The translations under genes were made by a program, and so were the position numbers. A stretch of DNA of 6,189 nucleotides from an uncultured Altererythrobacter sp. (lineage in GTDB: Bacteria; Pseudomonadota; Alphaproteobacteria; Sphingomonadales; Sphingomonadaceae): the NCBI GenBank assembly GCA_938009055.1, contig CALLIO010000277.1, positions 1 through 6,189 on the forward strand, read 5' to 3'. The notes under the pieces are model-generated. The model saw nothing but the letters and a program-made list of their open reading frames with translations. It was not told where the DNA came from and made no database searches. This document shows positions 1 through 6,189 of this stretch, piece after piece (the first letter of the stretch is position 1; each line of letters starts with the position of its first letter).

Positions 1-773
1 TAGAACCACACAAAGCGCAGGATCGGCAAAACGCCAATCGCGCCGACTATCAGTCCTGCACCGACAAAGGCGCGCAGCGGTTTGTAAGTGGTGTAAGCGC
101 GCGCCATCGTCACACCCTGATTCATGATGAAGCTGGGGATCGATGTGAACAGGCGCGAGGGACGCATTGTTTCATGCGTGCGGATCGGCACGCCGATCAC
201 TGACATGCGTTTGCGGCCCGCTTGGATCAGCATATCGGTGGTGTAGGAAAATTCGGTCGTGATGGTCAGGCGCTGCGCAGCATCGCGGCTGAACGCGCGA
301 AATCCGCTGACCGCATCGGTGATGTCAGTGCCGGAAAGTTTGCGCACAACCGTGCTGCCAAGGCGCTGCAAGAGCCGCTTGAACGGGCCGAAATGCGCAT
401 TGTCGGCAACCCCGCGGTCTCCGACTACAATGTCGGCTTTACCGGCAAGAACAGGTGCAACAAGCTTGGCGATATCTTCGCCCTCATACTGCCCGTCTGC
501 ATCGGTGTTGACGATGATGTCCGCGCCTTCTGCCAGCGCGCGGCGCACGCCGTTCTGGAACGCGGCGGCCAGTCCTTGGTTGCGGCGATGGGTGACGATG
601 TGCTGGACGCCCCAGCGGGTGGCGACACCGGCAGTATCATCGCTCGACCCATCGTCGATAATCAGCAGCTCGATAACATCCACGCCCGGAATTTGCCGGG
701 GCAGCTTTGCTATCGTTGCTGGCAGACTCTCTGCCTCGTTGAGACAGGGGATCTGGATGATCAGTTTCGTCAT
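1..773 (-). CDS. Family 2 glycosyltransferase (DPM1/GtrB-like), C-terminus cut by window edge
   Basis: Read on the minus strand from the ATG at 773-771, this frame stays open for 257 codons to the left edge. The N-terminus (MTKLIIQIPCLNEAESL) is the classic opening of a GT-A, family 2 glycosyltransferase. DDGSSDDT (residues 40-47) is the nucleotide-binding acidic motif, and TDADGQY (90-96) carries the DxD metal/sugar-nucleotide motif (D91, D93). SGFRAFSRDAA (156-166) resembles the region after the catalytic core in dolichol- or polyprenyl-phosphate sugar transferases. From about residue 233 the chain turns hydrophobic, which looks like the first of the C-terminal membrane helices common in this subgroup; the rest lies outside the window. 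By family, such enzymes move a sugar from a nucleotide donor to a lipid phosphate or glycan at the inner face of the membrane. The exact donor and acceptor cannot be read from the sequence. The gene diverges from the transporter gene at 977, and no strong ribosome binding site precedes its start. Confidence 0.9.
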   Translation of the reverse strand, partial: MTKLIIQIPCLNEAESLPATIAKLPRQIPGVDVIELLIIDDGSSDDTAGVATRWGVQHIVTHRRNQGLAAAFQNGVRRALAEGADIIVNTDADGQYEGEDIAKLVAPVLAGKADIVVGDRGVADNAHFGPFKRLLQRLGSTVVRKLSGTDITDAVSGFRAFSRDAAQRLTITTEFSYTTDMLIQAGRKRMSVIGVPIRTHETMRPSRLFTSIPSFIMNQGVTMARAYTTYKPLRAFVGAGLIVGAIGVLPILRFVWF

Positions 774-824
774 GAAAAGGTGCCTGTTTCCTTCGCGTGC
801 ATCAGGCCTTGTGGCGCGAGGGAA

Positions 825-839
825 TTAAGGAACCGTAAA
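825..839. promoter_or_regulatory. Possible CtrA-type site (TTAA-N7-TAAA), one mismatch
   Basis: TTAA at 825-828 and TAAA at 836-839 are separated by seven bases. The alphaproteobacterial cell-cycle regulator CtrA recognises TTAA-N7-TTAA, so this is one base off. It lies 52 bases upstream of the glycosyltransferase start, in the divergent intergenic region. Single near-matches of this kind also arise by chance, so this is only a candidate. Confidence 0.2.
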
Positions 840-863
840 CCATAAGCTTGCGGCAGTGACATT

Positions 864-892
864 TTGGGTGCGATTTTCGCATTCTCTATACT
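864..892 (+). promoter_or_regulatory. Candidate sigma70-type promoter for the DMT transporter
   Basis: TTGGGT (864-869) and TATACT (887-892) are separated by 17 bases. The -10 matches TATAAT at five of six positions and the -35 keeps the TTG core. It points towards the transporter and would leave an untranslated leader of roughly 80 bases before the TTG at 977. The call rests on spacing and consensus only. Confidence 0.35.
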
Positions 893-976
893 TGCGGAGC
901 TTGCAAATCGGGCGCTGGAAGCCGAATGGGGACGAGCTTGGCACCTTAGCCAGAATTGTAAGAAAGTTTCTTCACC

Positions 977-1891
977 TTGGAACAATCAGCGCGCGCCGGA
1001 TTGCTTTATGCTGTTACGGGATTTGCGATCCTTTCAATTGGCGATGCCGTTATTAAGTCCATGGCAGGGGCTTGGCCGGTGCTGCCGGTTGCCGCCTTGC
1101 GCTTTGCCATCGCTGCTGTTGCTCTGTCTGCACTGCTATGGATTAAAGAGGGCCGCGGCGCCTTTATCCCGCAAAGTCCGGGCTTGCAGATTGCGCGCGG
1201 GATTTGCCTTGCCTTCGCCTCGCTGTCTTTCTTCTCCGCCATCTATTTGATGCCGCTGGCTGAAACGATGGCGATTGCGTTTTTGGCGCCGATATTTACC
1301 GCGATTTTGAGCGGGCCGATGCTGGGCGAGAAGGTGCGCCTGCCGGTCTGGATAGCCTCTGCCATTGCAATGGGCGGCGTGATGCTGGTGCTGCGCCCCA
1401 ATCTTGAGCTGATCGGTTGGCCGGCGATCCTGCCTGTCATCTCAGCCGTCTTCTTCTCGATGATGGTGGTCTTGAACCGCAAGTCGGCAGGGCAGGGCAG
1501 CGCGCTGTCGATGCAGGTTTTTGTCGCGAGCGGGGCTGCAATTATTCTTAGCATAGCTGCGATTGGTGCCAAGCTATCGGGCGTCCCTTCGCTCGATTTC
1601 GGCTGGCCAGACTGGGACGTTGTGGCGCGCTGCGTGATCGTAGCGGGCACTGCTAGTGCTGCGCATTGGCTCGCCTTTATGGGCACGATGCGGGCCGGTG
1701 CGTCGCAGGTCGCGCCTGCTGTCTATGTGCAATTGCTGGTTGCGGGCGGGCTTGGCTGGTGGTGGTTCGATGAAGTGCCCGATACGATCGCATTGCTTGG
1801 AGCAGGGGTCATCATTTTCGCCGGGCTGATTTTATGGCGGCATAGCTTGGCGCAGGATAAGCAAAGCACTCGGGATGAAAGAAGCGTTTGA
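977..1891 (+). CDS. DMT-superfamily (EamA) inner-membrane transporter
   Basis: This 304-residue protein is almost wholly hydrophobic and has two tandem EamA repeats, roughly residues 8-140 and 150-290, which fits the usual ten-helix drug/metabolite transporter fold and length. The end of repeat one has the typical pattern of AETMAIAFLAPIF (95-107) then a GEK turn (117-119) and a glycine-rich last helix. Repeat two repeats this with GASQVAPAVYVQLL (241-254), FDEVPD (264-269) and a final glycine-rich helix. The tail after residue 289 is polar and probably cytoplasmic. The start is a TTG: an in-frame TAA at 959-961 blocks extension, the next starts would remove part of the first helix, and the purine run at 957-965 could serve as ribosome binding site. 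EamA proteins export or import small metabolites, but the substrate cannot be predicted. A candidate promoter lies at 864-892, and glmS starts 91 bases after the stop. Confidence 0.9.
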   Translation: MEQSARAGLLYAVTGFAILSIGDAVIKSMAGAWPVLPVAALRFAIAAVALSALLWIKEGRGAFIPQSPGLQIARGICLAFASLSFFSAIYLMPLAETMAIAFLAPIFTAILSGPMLGEKVRLPVWIASAIAMGGVMLVLRPNLELIGWPAILPVISAVFFSMMVVLNRKSAGQGSALSMQVFVASGAAIILSIAAIGAKLSGVPSLDFGWPDWDVVARCVIVAGTASAAHWLAFMGTMRAGASQVAPAVYVQLLVAGGLGWWWFDEVPDTIALLGAGVIIFAGLILWRHSLAQDKQSTRDERSV

Positions 1892-1911
1892 AGCCGCCAA
1901 TTTTCGCGGCT
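1892..1911 (+). repeat. Short hairpin just after the transporter stop
   Basis: AGCCGC (1892-1897) pairs perfectly with GCGGCT (1906-1911) around an eight-base loop, starting right after the TGA at 1889-1891. No run of T follows, so it is not a standard intrinsic terminator. It might slow transcription or protect the mRNA 3' end, or it may be chance. The rest of the 1892-1982 gap shows no promoter I would assign. Confidence 0.25.
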
Positions 1912-1982
1912 AAATGCAACGCGTTGTTCATATGCTGGCGCTATACGGCCATCTCAAATTATCCATCTGGGGCAAAACACAC

Positions 1983-3806
1983 ATGTGCGGAATTATTGGC
2001 ATTGTTGGCGAAAGCAGTGTCGCTGATCGCTTGGTCGACGGGCTTAAGCGGATGGAATATCGCGGCTATGACAGCTCCGGCATTTGCACGATCGAGAACG
2101 GGCAACTGGTGCGCCGCCGTGCGGAAGGCAAGCTCGGCAATCTGGTCGAGGTGCTTAAAGGTGATCCCGCCGATGGCCTGATCGGCATTGCGCACACGCG
2201 CTGGGCCACCCATGGCGCGCCAACCAGCAGCAATGCCCACCCGCATGCCACCGATGAGGTCGCGCTGGTTCACAACGGCATTATCGAGAATTTCCGCCCC
2301 TTGCGCGAAGAAATGGCCGCTGCGGGGCGCAATTTCGAAAGCGAAACCGATACTGAAGTCGTCGCCCATCTCATCTCCAGCAAAGTGGAGCAGGGCGCGA
2401 GCCCGCAAGATGCCGTGCGTGATGTTTTGCCGCAATTGCGCGGTGCCTTTGCCTTGGCGATTGCGTTCAAGAGCCATCCTGACATGCTGATCGGTGCACG
2501 GCTCGGTTCGCCTTTGGTAGTTGGCTATGGCGATGGTGAGATGTTCCTTGGCTCTGATGCTCTCGCATTGGCTCCGCTGACGCAGCGCATCGCTTATCTT
2601 GAGGAAGGCGATTGGGTCGTCATCACCAAAGATAATGCGACCATCTATGATGCTGAAAACAATGAAGTAACCCGCGAGATTCAGTCGTCGGGTGCATCAG
2701 CAGCTGCGGTTGAAAAGGGCAATTATCGCCACTTCATGCAGAAAGAGATTTTTGAGCAGCCCACAGTGGTTGCGCAAACGCTCGGCTCTTATCTGCGACG
2801 CGAGGACAATTCGGTTGCGCTGCCACAACTCGACTTTGACATCTCCAAAATCAAGCGCATCACAATCGTCGCCTGCGGCACGTCTTACTACGCTGCGATG
2901 GTGGCGAAATATTGGTTCGAGCAATTTGCGCGCGTTCCGGTCGATTTGGATTTCGCATCGGAGTTTCGTTACCGCGAGCCTGTGCTCGAAGATGGCGGAT
3001 TGGCGCTGTTTATCTCGCAAAGTGGAGAGACGGCAGACACGCTGGCGGCGCTTCGCCATTGCAAGGAAAACGGCCAGACAATCGGCGTAGTCGTGAATGT
3101 CCCGACCAGTTCAATGGCGCGCGAGGCGGACTTGCTGCTGCCGACCCATGCTGGCCCGGAAATCGGGGTTGCCTCGACCAAAGCCTTCACCTGCCAGCTT
3201 GCCGTGCTGGCAGCCCTTGCCGCCCATATGGCGGTGAAGAAGGGATTGATGAGCCGCGAGGAAGAGCAGGAAGTGGTCAAGCACCTGCTCGAAGCGCCTG
3301 CTGCGCTGAACGCTGCGCTCGATCATGATGACGATATTGCCAGCATGGCGCATCTGATCGCCCCAGCGCGCGATGTGCTGTATCTGGGCCGCGGGCAAGA
3401 CTTCCCGCTGGCGATGGAAGGCGCGCTAAAACTCAAAGAAATCAGCTATATCCATGCCGAAGGTTATGCCTCTGGCGAGATGAAGCATGGCCCCATCGCA
3501 CTGATCGACGAGGCTGTTCCGGTGATCGTTCTGGCGCCCTCTGGCCCGCTCTTTGAAAAGACCGTCTCCAATATGGAGGAGGTTCGCGCGCGCGGCGGCC
3601 AGATCGTGCTGATATCGGATGCTGAAGGGTTGGCGCAGGCCAGCGAAGGCTGCATCGCCACCATCGAAATGCCCAAGGTTCACCCGCTCATCGCGCCGCT
3701 GGTCTATGCCGTGCCGGTGCAATTGCTCGCCTATCACACGGCCTGCGTTAAGGGCACTGACGTCGATCAGCCGCGCAACCTCGCCAAGTCTGTGACGGTT
3801 GAGTAA
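1983..3806 (+). CDS. glmS: Glutamine--fructose-6-phosphate aminotransferase (isomerizing)
   Basis: GlmS converts fructose-6-phosphate and glutamine to glucosamine-6-phosphate and glutamate, the first committed step to UDP-GlcNAc, in the cytoplasm. The 607 residues match the usual length of about 609. Residues 1-220 form the N-terminal nucleophile glutaminase: Cys2 (MCGIIGIVG), HTRWATHG (71-78), NAHPH (84-88), HNGIIENF (97-104) and ETDTE (121-125). Two SIS sugar-phosphate domains follow. The first has ACGTSYY (297-303), SQSGETADT (345-353) and ASTKAF (397-402). The second has GRGQDFPLAMEGALKLKEIS (469-488), HAEGYASGEMKHGP (491-504) and the tail DVDQPRNLAKSVTVE (593-607). The isomerase residues Lys483, Glu486, His502 and Lys602 are present by alignment from memory with E. 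coli. The start must be the ATG at 1983, because the nucleophilic cysteine has to follow the removed Met; the frame is open back to 1914, adding 23 unconserved residues. GGGG at 1969-1972 is a weak ribosome binding site. glmU is not adjacent in this window. Confidence 0.98.
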   Translation: MCGIIGIVGESSVADRLVDGLKRMEYRGYDSSGICTIENGQLVRRRAEGKLGNLVEVLKGDPADGLIGIAHTRWATHGAPTSSNAHPHATDEVALVHNGIIENFRPLREEMAAAGRNFESETDTEVVAHLISSKVEQGASPQDAVRDVLPQLRGAFALAIAFKSHPDMLIGARLGSPLVVGYGDGEMFLGSDALALAPLTQRIAYLEEGDWVVITKDNATIYDAENNEVTREIQSSGASAAAVEKGNYRHFMQKEIFEQPTVVAQTLGSYLRREDNSVALPQLDFDISKIKRITIVACGTSYYAAMVAKYWFEQFARVPVDLDFASEFRYREPVLEDGGLALFISQSGETADTLAALRHCKENGQTIGVVVNVPTSSMAREADLLLPTHAGPEIGVASTKAFTCQLAVLAALAAHMAVKKGLMSREEEQEVVKHLLEAPAALNAALDHDDDIASMAHLIAPARDVLYLGRGQDFPLAMEGALKLKEISYIHAEGYASGEMKHGPIALIDEAVPVIVLAPSGPLFEKTVSNMEEVRARGGQIVLISDAEGLAQASEGCIATIEMPKVHPLIAPLVYAVPVQLLAYHTACVKGTDVDQPRNLAKSVTVE

Positions 3807-4200
3807 CGCTGGCGCCCCGGCTCTGATTCAGGTCCAGGGTGGCTGCCATTGCGGCAGCGTGCGTTTCTCGATCGAAGTCGAGCAGCGAAGTGAAGTTCTC
3901 GATTGCAATTGCTCAATCTGTTCCGCTTCTGGCTATCTGCATCTCATTGTTCCGCATGACGATTTCACCCTTTTGAAGGGTGGAGAAGACCTGACCAGCT
4001 ACCGTTTCGGAACGGGGCGGGCAGAGCATCTGTTTTGCTCTGTTTGCGGGTTGAAGAGCTACTATCAGCCGCGCTCTCATCCTGATTGCTGGAGCGTCAA
4101 TCTTAGCTGCCTTGATGAGGGGCACGAACTGACGGTTTCGATTCGCCAATTTGACGGCCAAAACTGGGAAAAGGCGGCGGATGAGAAAGCTCTTGGTTAA
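3799..4200 (+). CDS. GFA-family (CENP-V/GFA domain) zinc-binding protein
   Basis: This 133-residue protein has the full cysteine signature of the GFA family: CxC at C16/C18 (GGCHCGSV), CxCxxC at C36/C38/C41 (DCNCSIC) and CxxC at C80/C83 (FCSVCG). These seven cysteines coordinate two zinc ions in characterised members. The name comes from glutathione-dependent formaldehyde-activating enzyme, in which the domain helps glutathione react with formaldehyde. Most small members have no proven activity, so the formaldehyde role should not be assumed here. The start is a TTG at 3799, eight bases before the end of glmS: an in-frame TGA at 3793-3795 blocks anything earlier, and no other start precedes the first zinc motif. 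There is no clear ribosome binding site, so translation is probably coupled to termination of glmS. The length is normal for the family and all metal ligands are intact. Confidence 0.92.
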   Translation: MSNAGAPALIQVQGGCHCGSVRFSIEVEQRSEVLDCNCSICSASGYLHLIVPHDDFTLLKGGEDLTSYRFGTGRAEHLFCSVCGLKSYYQPRSHPDCWSVNLSCLDEGHELTVSIRQFDGQNWEKAADEKALG

Positions 4201-4220
4201 GAGCGGGTTAGGATTAAAAT
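4193..4220 (+). promoter_or_regulatory. Candidate promoter with overlapping CtrA-like site for the GGDEF-EAL gene
   Basis: TTGGTT (4193-4198) and TAAAAT (4215-4220), 16 bases apart, form a plausible sigma70-type promoter; the -10 matches five of six consensus bases and the -35 keeps TTG. TTAA (4197-4200) and TTAG (4208-4211), seven bases apart, lie within it and are one base off the CtrA consensus TTAA-N7-TTAA. If CtrA bound here it would cover the spacer between -35 and -10. Both calls rest on short matches in an AT-rich stretch. Confidence 0.3.
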
Positions 4221-4241
4221 CTCCCTCGAATTTAATCGCTC
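4201..4241 (+). repeat. AT-rich inverted repeat downstream of the GFA gene
   Basis: GATTAAA (4212-4218) pairs perfectly with TTTAATC (4231-4237) around a 12-base loop. The flanking GAGC (4201-4204) and GCTC (4238-4241) can extend the stem below a seven-base bulge. It begins immediately after the GFA stop codon. There is no T run after it, so a standard terminator is doubtful; it could equally be an operator in front of the next gene, since the candidate -10 element sits in its left arm. Confidence 0.3.
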
Positions 4242-4294
4242 CGGATCGGAAATATTTTACGGCCCGCTAACCTTTCCAACCTAGGGCCTGACCG

Positions 4295-6189
4295 GTGAGC
4301 AAATCAGAGACCATTCCTCCCAAGACCAATGGAGTGCTGCCGATCGCAGTTGTCCTTGGCTTCAAGGACCTTACGGGCGGGCCAGCGACGCAATTGCGTG
4401 CGCTGCAGATAGACTCACTGCGCCAGTATTCGATGAGCTCACTTTTGGCACAAACCGCCGCCGGACTGGCGACGGTCGCCATGTACTTTTCCAGCGTCAA
4501 TGTGTTCCTTTTGGGCTTTTGGCTGCTGGCAATGGTCAGCGTCCATATCCACGGCTTCAGTCAGGCCGGCCGGATGGAAAATGAATATCGGATCAATCCG
4601 GCCAAAGTGCCGCTCACACGGATTATCCGCCGCCCGCTTTTCGCTGGAATTCTTTGGGCCGTAGCGCTTGTGGGATTTGCGCCGCTGGGCACGGGCTTCC
4701 AGCAATTGGCGCTTTGGACGCTGGTGGGAGTGCTATTCATTGCCTCTGCGCTGTTCTTCACCTTCACGCCGCTGTCGACAATCGTCTTTGGTTGCATTGT
4801 GGCTCTGTCAGCGAGCGCGAGCTTCTTCTTTCAAGGCGAGATCGCCGTCGCCTCCTTCATCCTGCTCTTCCTGCTTGTGGCTGTGGGCGGAACGCTTGAG
4901 GTTGCCCGCACCAATCTGGGTGCGCACATCGCCGAGCACGGGGTGGCGGAGAAGTCGGAAGTTGTGTCTTTGCTGCTGCGCGAGTTCGAAGAGAATGAGG
5001 CAGACTGGCTGTGGCAGGTCGATACATCGCGCCGCGTTCGCACGGTTTCGCCGCGCTTCGCCTATGCGCTGGGGATCGAACAGGGGGATGCGGAAGGCAA
5101 GCCGCTGCTCCAGCTGATTTCTGGCGAGAGCTGGGACACGGGCAAGTTTGCGACCAGCCTGCATGACCTTGCTGAACTGCTCAAACATCGCGAAAGCTTT
5201 TCCAACCAGATGGTTCAGGTTTCGATCAAGGGCAAACAGCGCTGGTGGGAACTCTCCGGGACGCCGATGCTGGATGAACGCGGAAGCTTCGCCGGTTTCC
5301 GCGGCGTTGGCTCGGACGTGACCGAACAACGCGAAACGTCCGAGAAAATCGCATATCTTGCGCGCTACGACACGCTCACGTCGCTGCCCAACCGTATGCA
5401 GATCCACGAGGCCTTGGGCGAAGCTTTGCGCTATGCCGAGCAGTGGCGCACGCGCTGTGCATTCCTGATGGTCGATCTAGACCGGTTTAAGGCAGTCAAT
5501 GACTCGCTGGGCCATATGGTCGGGGACAAACTGCTCGCCCAAGTGTCGCAGCGGCTCAAGACCATCGTTGGTGATGAGCATTTGTGTGGCCGACTTGGCG
5601 GCGATGAATTCGCCATCGTGATCCGCGATGCAAGCGATCGCAAGATCGTAGAAGAAGTGGCGAAGCGGGTCATCCAGGAGCTTTCCGAACCCTATAAGGT
5701 TGATCAGCATACCTTGTATGTTGGGGCCAGCGTTGGCTCAGCCATGGGTCCGCGCGATGGCAACAGCGTTGAAGAATTGATGCGCAATGCGGATTTGGCG
5801 CTCTACCGTTCCAAGGATGAAGGCGGCGGCGAGCACTTCCAGTTCGAGCCATTCCTGCATGCTTCTGCGGATGAACGGCGCCAGCTTGAGGCGGCTTTGC
5901 GCAATGCGCTCGAACGCGATGAGATGCTCTTGCACTTCCAACCCGTGGTTGGTGCGAATGACGAGGAAATCGTCAGTTTCGAAGCGCTGCTGCGCTGGAA
6001 CAGCAAAGAGCATGGCAGTGTCAGTCCGGCAAAATTTGTACCGCTCGCCGAAGAAACGCGGATGATCGTGCCGATTGGTAAGTGGGTCTTGCGCCAAGCG
6101 TGTCTTGAAGCGCGCAATTGGCCCGGGCATGTGAAGGTCAACGTCAACGTCTCGCCCGAGCAGCTTCTCGAGCCGGACTTTGCCGATGA
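4295..6189 (+). CDS. Membrane-bound PAS-GGDEF-EAL cyclic-di-GMP protein, C-terminus cut by window edge
   Basis: The frame runs 631 codons from a GTG at 4295 to the right edge. A TGA at 4289-4291 blocks extension and TAGGG at 4282-4286 is a fair ribosome binding site. Residues 1-47 are probably cytoplasmic. Six likely membrane helices follow (about 48-66, 68-86, 114-132, 136-155, 157-178, 183-203). A PAS domain spans about 230-345, with WLWQVD near its start and a PAC-like end, GVGSDVTEQ (337-345). The GGDEF domain (about 352-515) has DTLTSLPNR (359-367), DLDRFKAVND (394-403) and an intact GGDEF signature (435-439), so diguanylate cyclase activity is possible. The inhibitory RxxD site is absent; that position reads GDEH (426-429). 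The EAL domain begins near 528 with FQP (548-550), EALLRW (563-568) and NVSPEQL (618-624); the later metal ligands and catalytic glutamate lie beyond the window. Intact first motifs suggest cyclic-di-GMP phosphodiesterase potential, but which activity dominates cannot be told. It appears to be its own transcription unit. Confidence 0.95.
   Translation, partial: MSKSETIPPKTNGVLPIAVVLGFKDLTGGPATQLRALQIDSLRQYSMSSLLAQTAAGLATVAMYFSSVNVFLLGFWLLAMVSVHIHGFSQAGRMENEYRINPAKVPLTRIIRRPLFAGILWAVALVGFAPLGTGFQQLALWTLVGVLFIASALFFTFTPLSTIVFGCIVALSASASFFFQGEIAVASFILLFLLVAVGGTLEVARTNLGAHIAEHGVAEKSEVVSLLLREFEENEADWLWQVDTSRRVRTVSPRFAYALGIEQGDAEGKPLLQLISGESWDTGKFATSLHDLAELLKHRESFSNQMVQVSIKGKQRWWELSGTPMLDERGSFAGFRGVGSDVTEQRETSEKIAYLARYDTLTSLPNRMQIHEALGEALRYAEQWRTRCAFLMVDLDRFKAVNDSLGHMVGDKLLAQVSQRLKTIVGDEHLCGRLGGDEFAIVIRDASDRKIVEEVAKRVIQELSEPYKVDQHTLYVGASVGSAMGPRDGNSVEELMRNADLALYRSKDEGGGEHFQFEPFLHASADERRQLEAALRNALERDEMLLHFQPVVGANDEEIVSFEALLRWNSKEHGSVSPAKFVPLAEETRMIVPIGKWVLRQACLEARNWPGHVKVNVNVSPEQLLEPDFAD

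Noticed and set aside
222..845. Open frame of 207 codons on the plus strand (and a second one at 259-828)
   Set aside because: It lies opposite the glycosyltransferase, whose minus-strand protein has clear family motifs. The plus-strand translations have no recognisable domain.
843..950. Three copies of AGCTTG in the divergent intergenic region
   Set aside because: The copies are only six to eight bases long with irregular spacing and mixed context, so they are compatible with chance.
864..1250. Open frame of 128 codons on the plus strand starting in the intergenic region
   Set aside because: It overlaps the first 90 codons of the transporter in another frame, and its start codon falls on the candidate -35 element. 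The translation becomes low-complexity and shows no domain.
1243..1686. Minus-strand open frame of 147 codons
   Set aside because: It is antisense to the middle of the EamA transporter, which is clearly the real gene. It is a by-product of GC-rich codon use.
1892..1982. A glmS riboswitch/ribozyme upstream of glmS
   Set aside because: The glmS ribozyme is a Gram-positive element of more than 100 bases, and this gap of 91 bases shows none of its conserved core that I could recognise.
1959..2477. Minus-strand open frame of 172 codons
   Set aside because: It is antisense to the glutaminase domain of glmS, with no motifs of its own.
4808..5407. Minus-strand open frame of 199 codons
   Set aside because: It is antisense to the membrane and PAS part of the GGDEF-EAL gene. 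Its arginine- and alanine-rich translation is typical of a shadow frame.
6187..6189. TGA at the very end of the window as the stop of the GGDEF-EAL gene
   Set aside because: It is out of frame: the gene reads GAT then GA at the end, and the EAL domain is clearly incomplete.

Overview
The window looks like ordinary chromosomal DNA of an alphaproteobacterium. Its moderately high GC, TTG and GTG start codons, weak Shine-Dalgarno sequences and the flavour of its proteins suggest Sphingomonadales, perhaps Erythrobacteraceae. That placement is an inference from general resemblance, not from a search. I see no insertion sequence, prophage gene, tRNA, rRNA, CRISPR array or integration site.

Layout: a family 2 glycosyltransferase runs leftwards from 773 and is cut by the left edge. 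A 203-base divergent intergenic region (774-976) follows, holding a plausible sigma70-type promoter for the rightward genes. Next are a 304-residue ten-helix DMT/EamA transporter (977-1891), a 91-base gap, complete glmS (1983-3806, 607 residues), and a small seven-cysteine GFA-family zinc protein (3799-4200) whose TTG start overlaps the end of glmS by 8 bases. After a 94-base AT-rich intergenic region (4201-4294) with an inverted repeat and promoter-like elements comes a large membrane-bound PAS-GGDEF-EAL cyclic-di-GMP protein (4295 to the right edge), cut inside its EAL domain.

How the genes fit together: GlmS makes glucosamine-6-phosphate, the entry to UDP-GlcNAc and so to peptidoglycan and LPS. 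The glycosyltransferase probably acts on a lipid-linked sugar at the membrane. Both therefore concern the cell envelope, but they are divergent and nothing shows that they share a pathway. The GFA protein is probably translated together with GlmS. The GGDEF-EAL protein appears to be a separate unit that links an unknown membrane or PAS signal to cyclic-di-GMP turnover.

No clear new multi-gene system was found. The points most worth a second look are the unassigned six-helix N-terminal region of the GGDEF-EAL protein, the near-match CtrA-type sites upstream of two genes, the glmS/GFA overlap, and the correct glmS start, which lies 69 bases inside the longest open frame.
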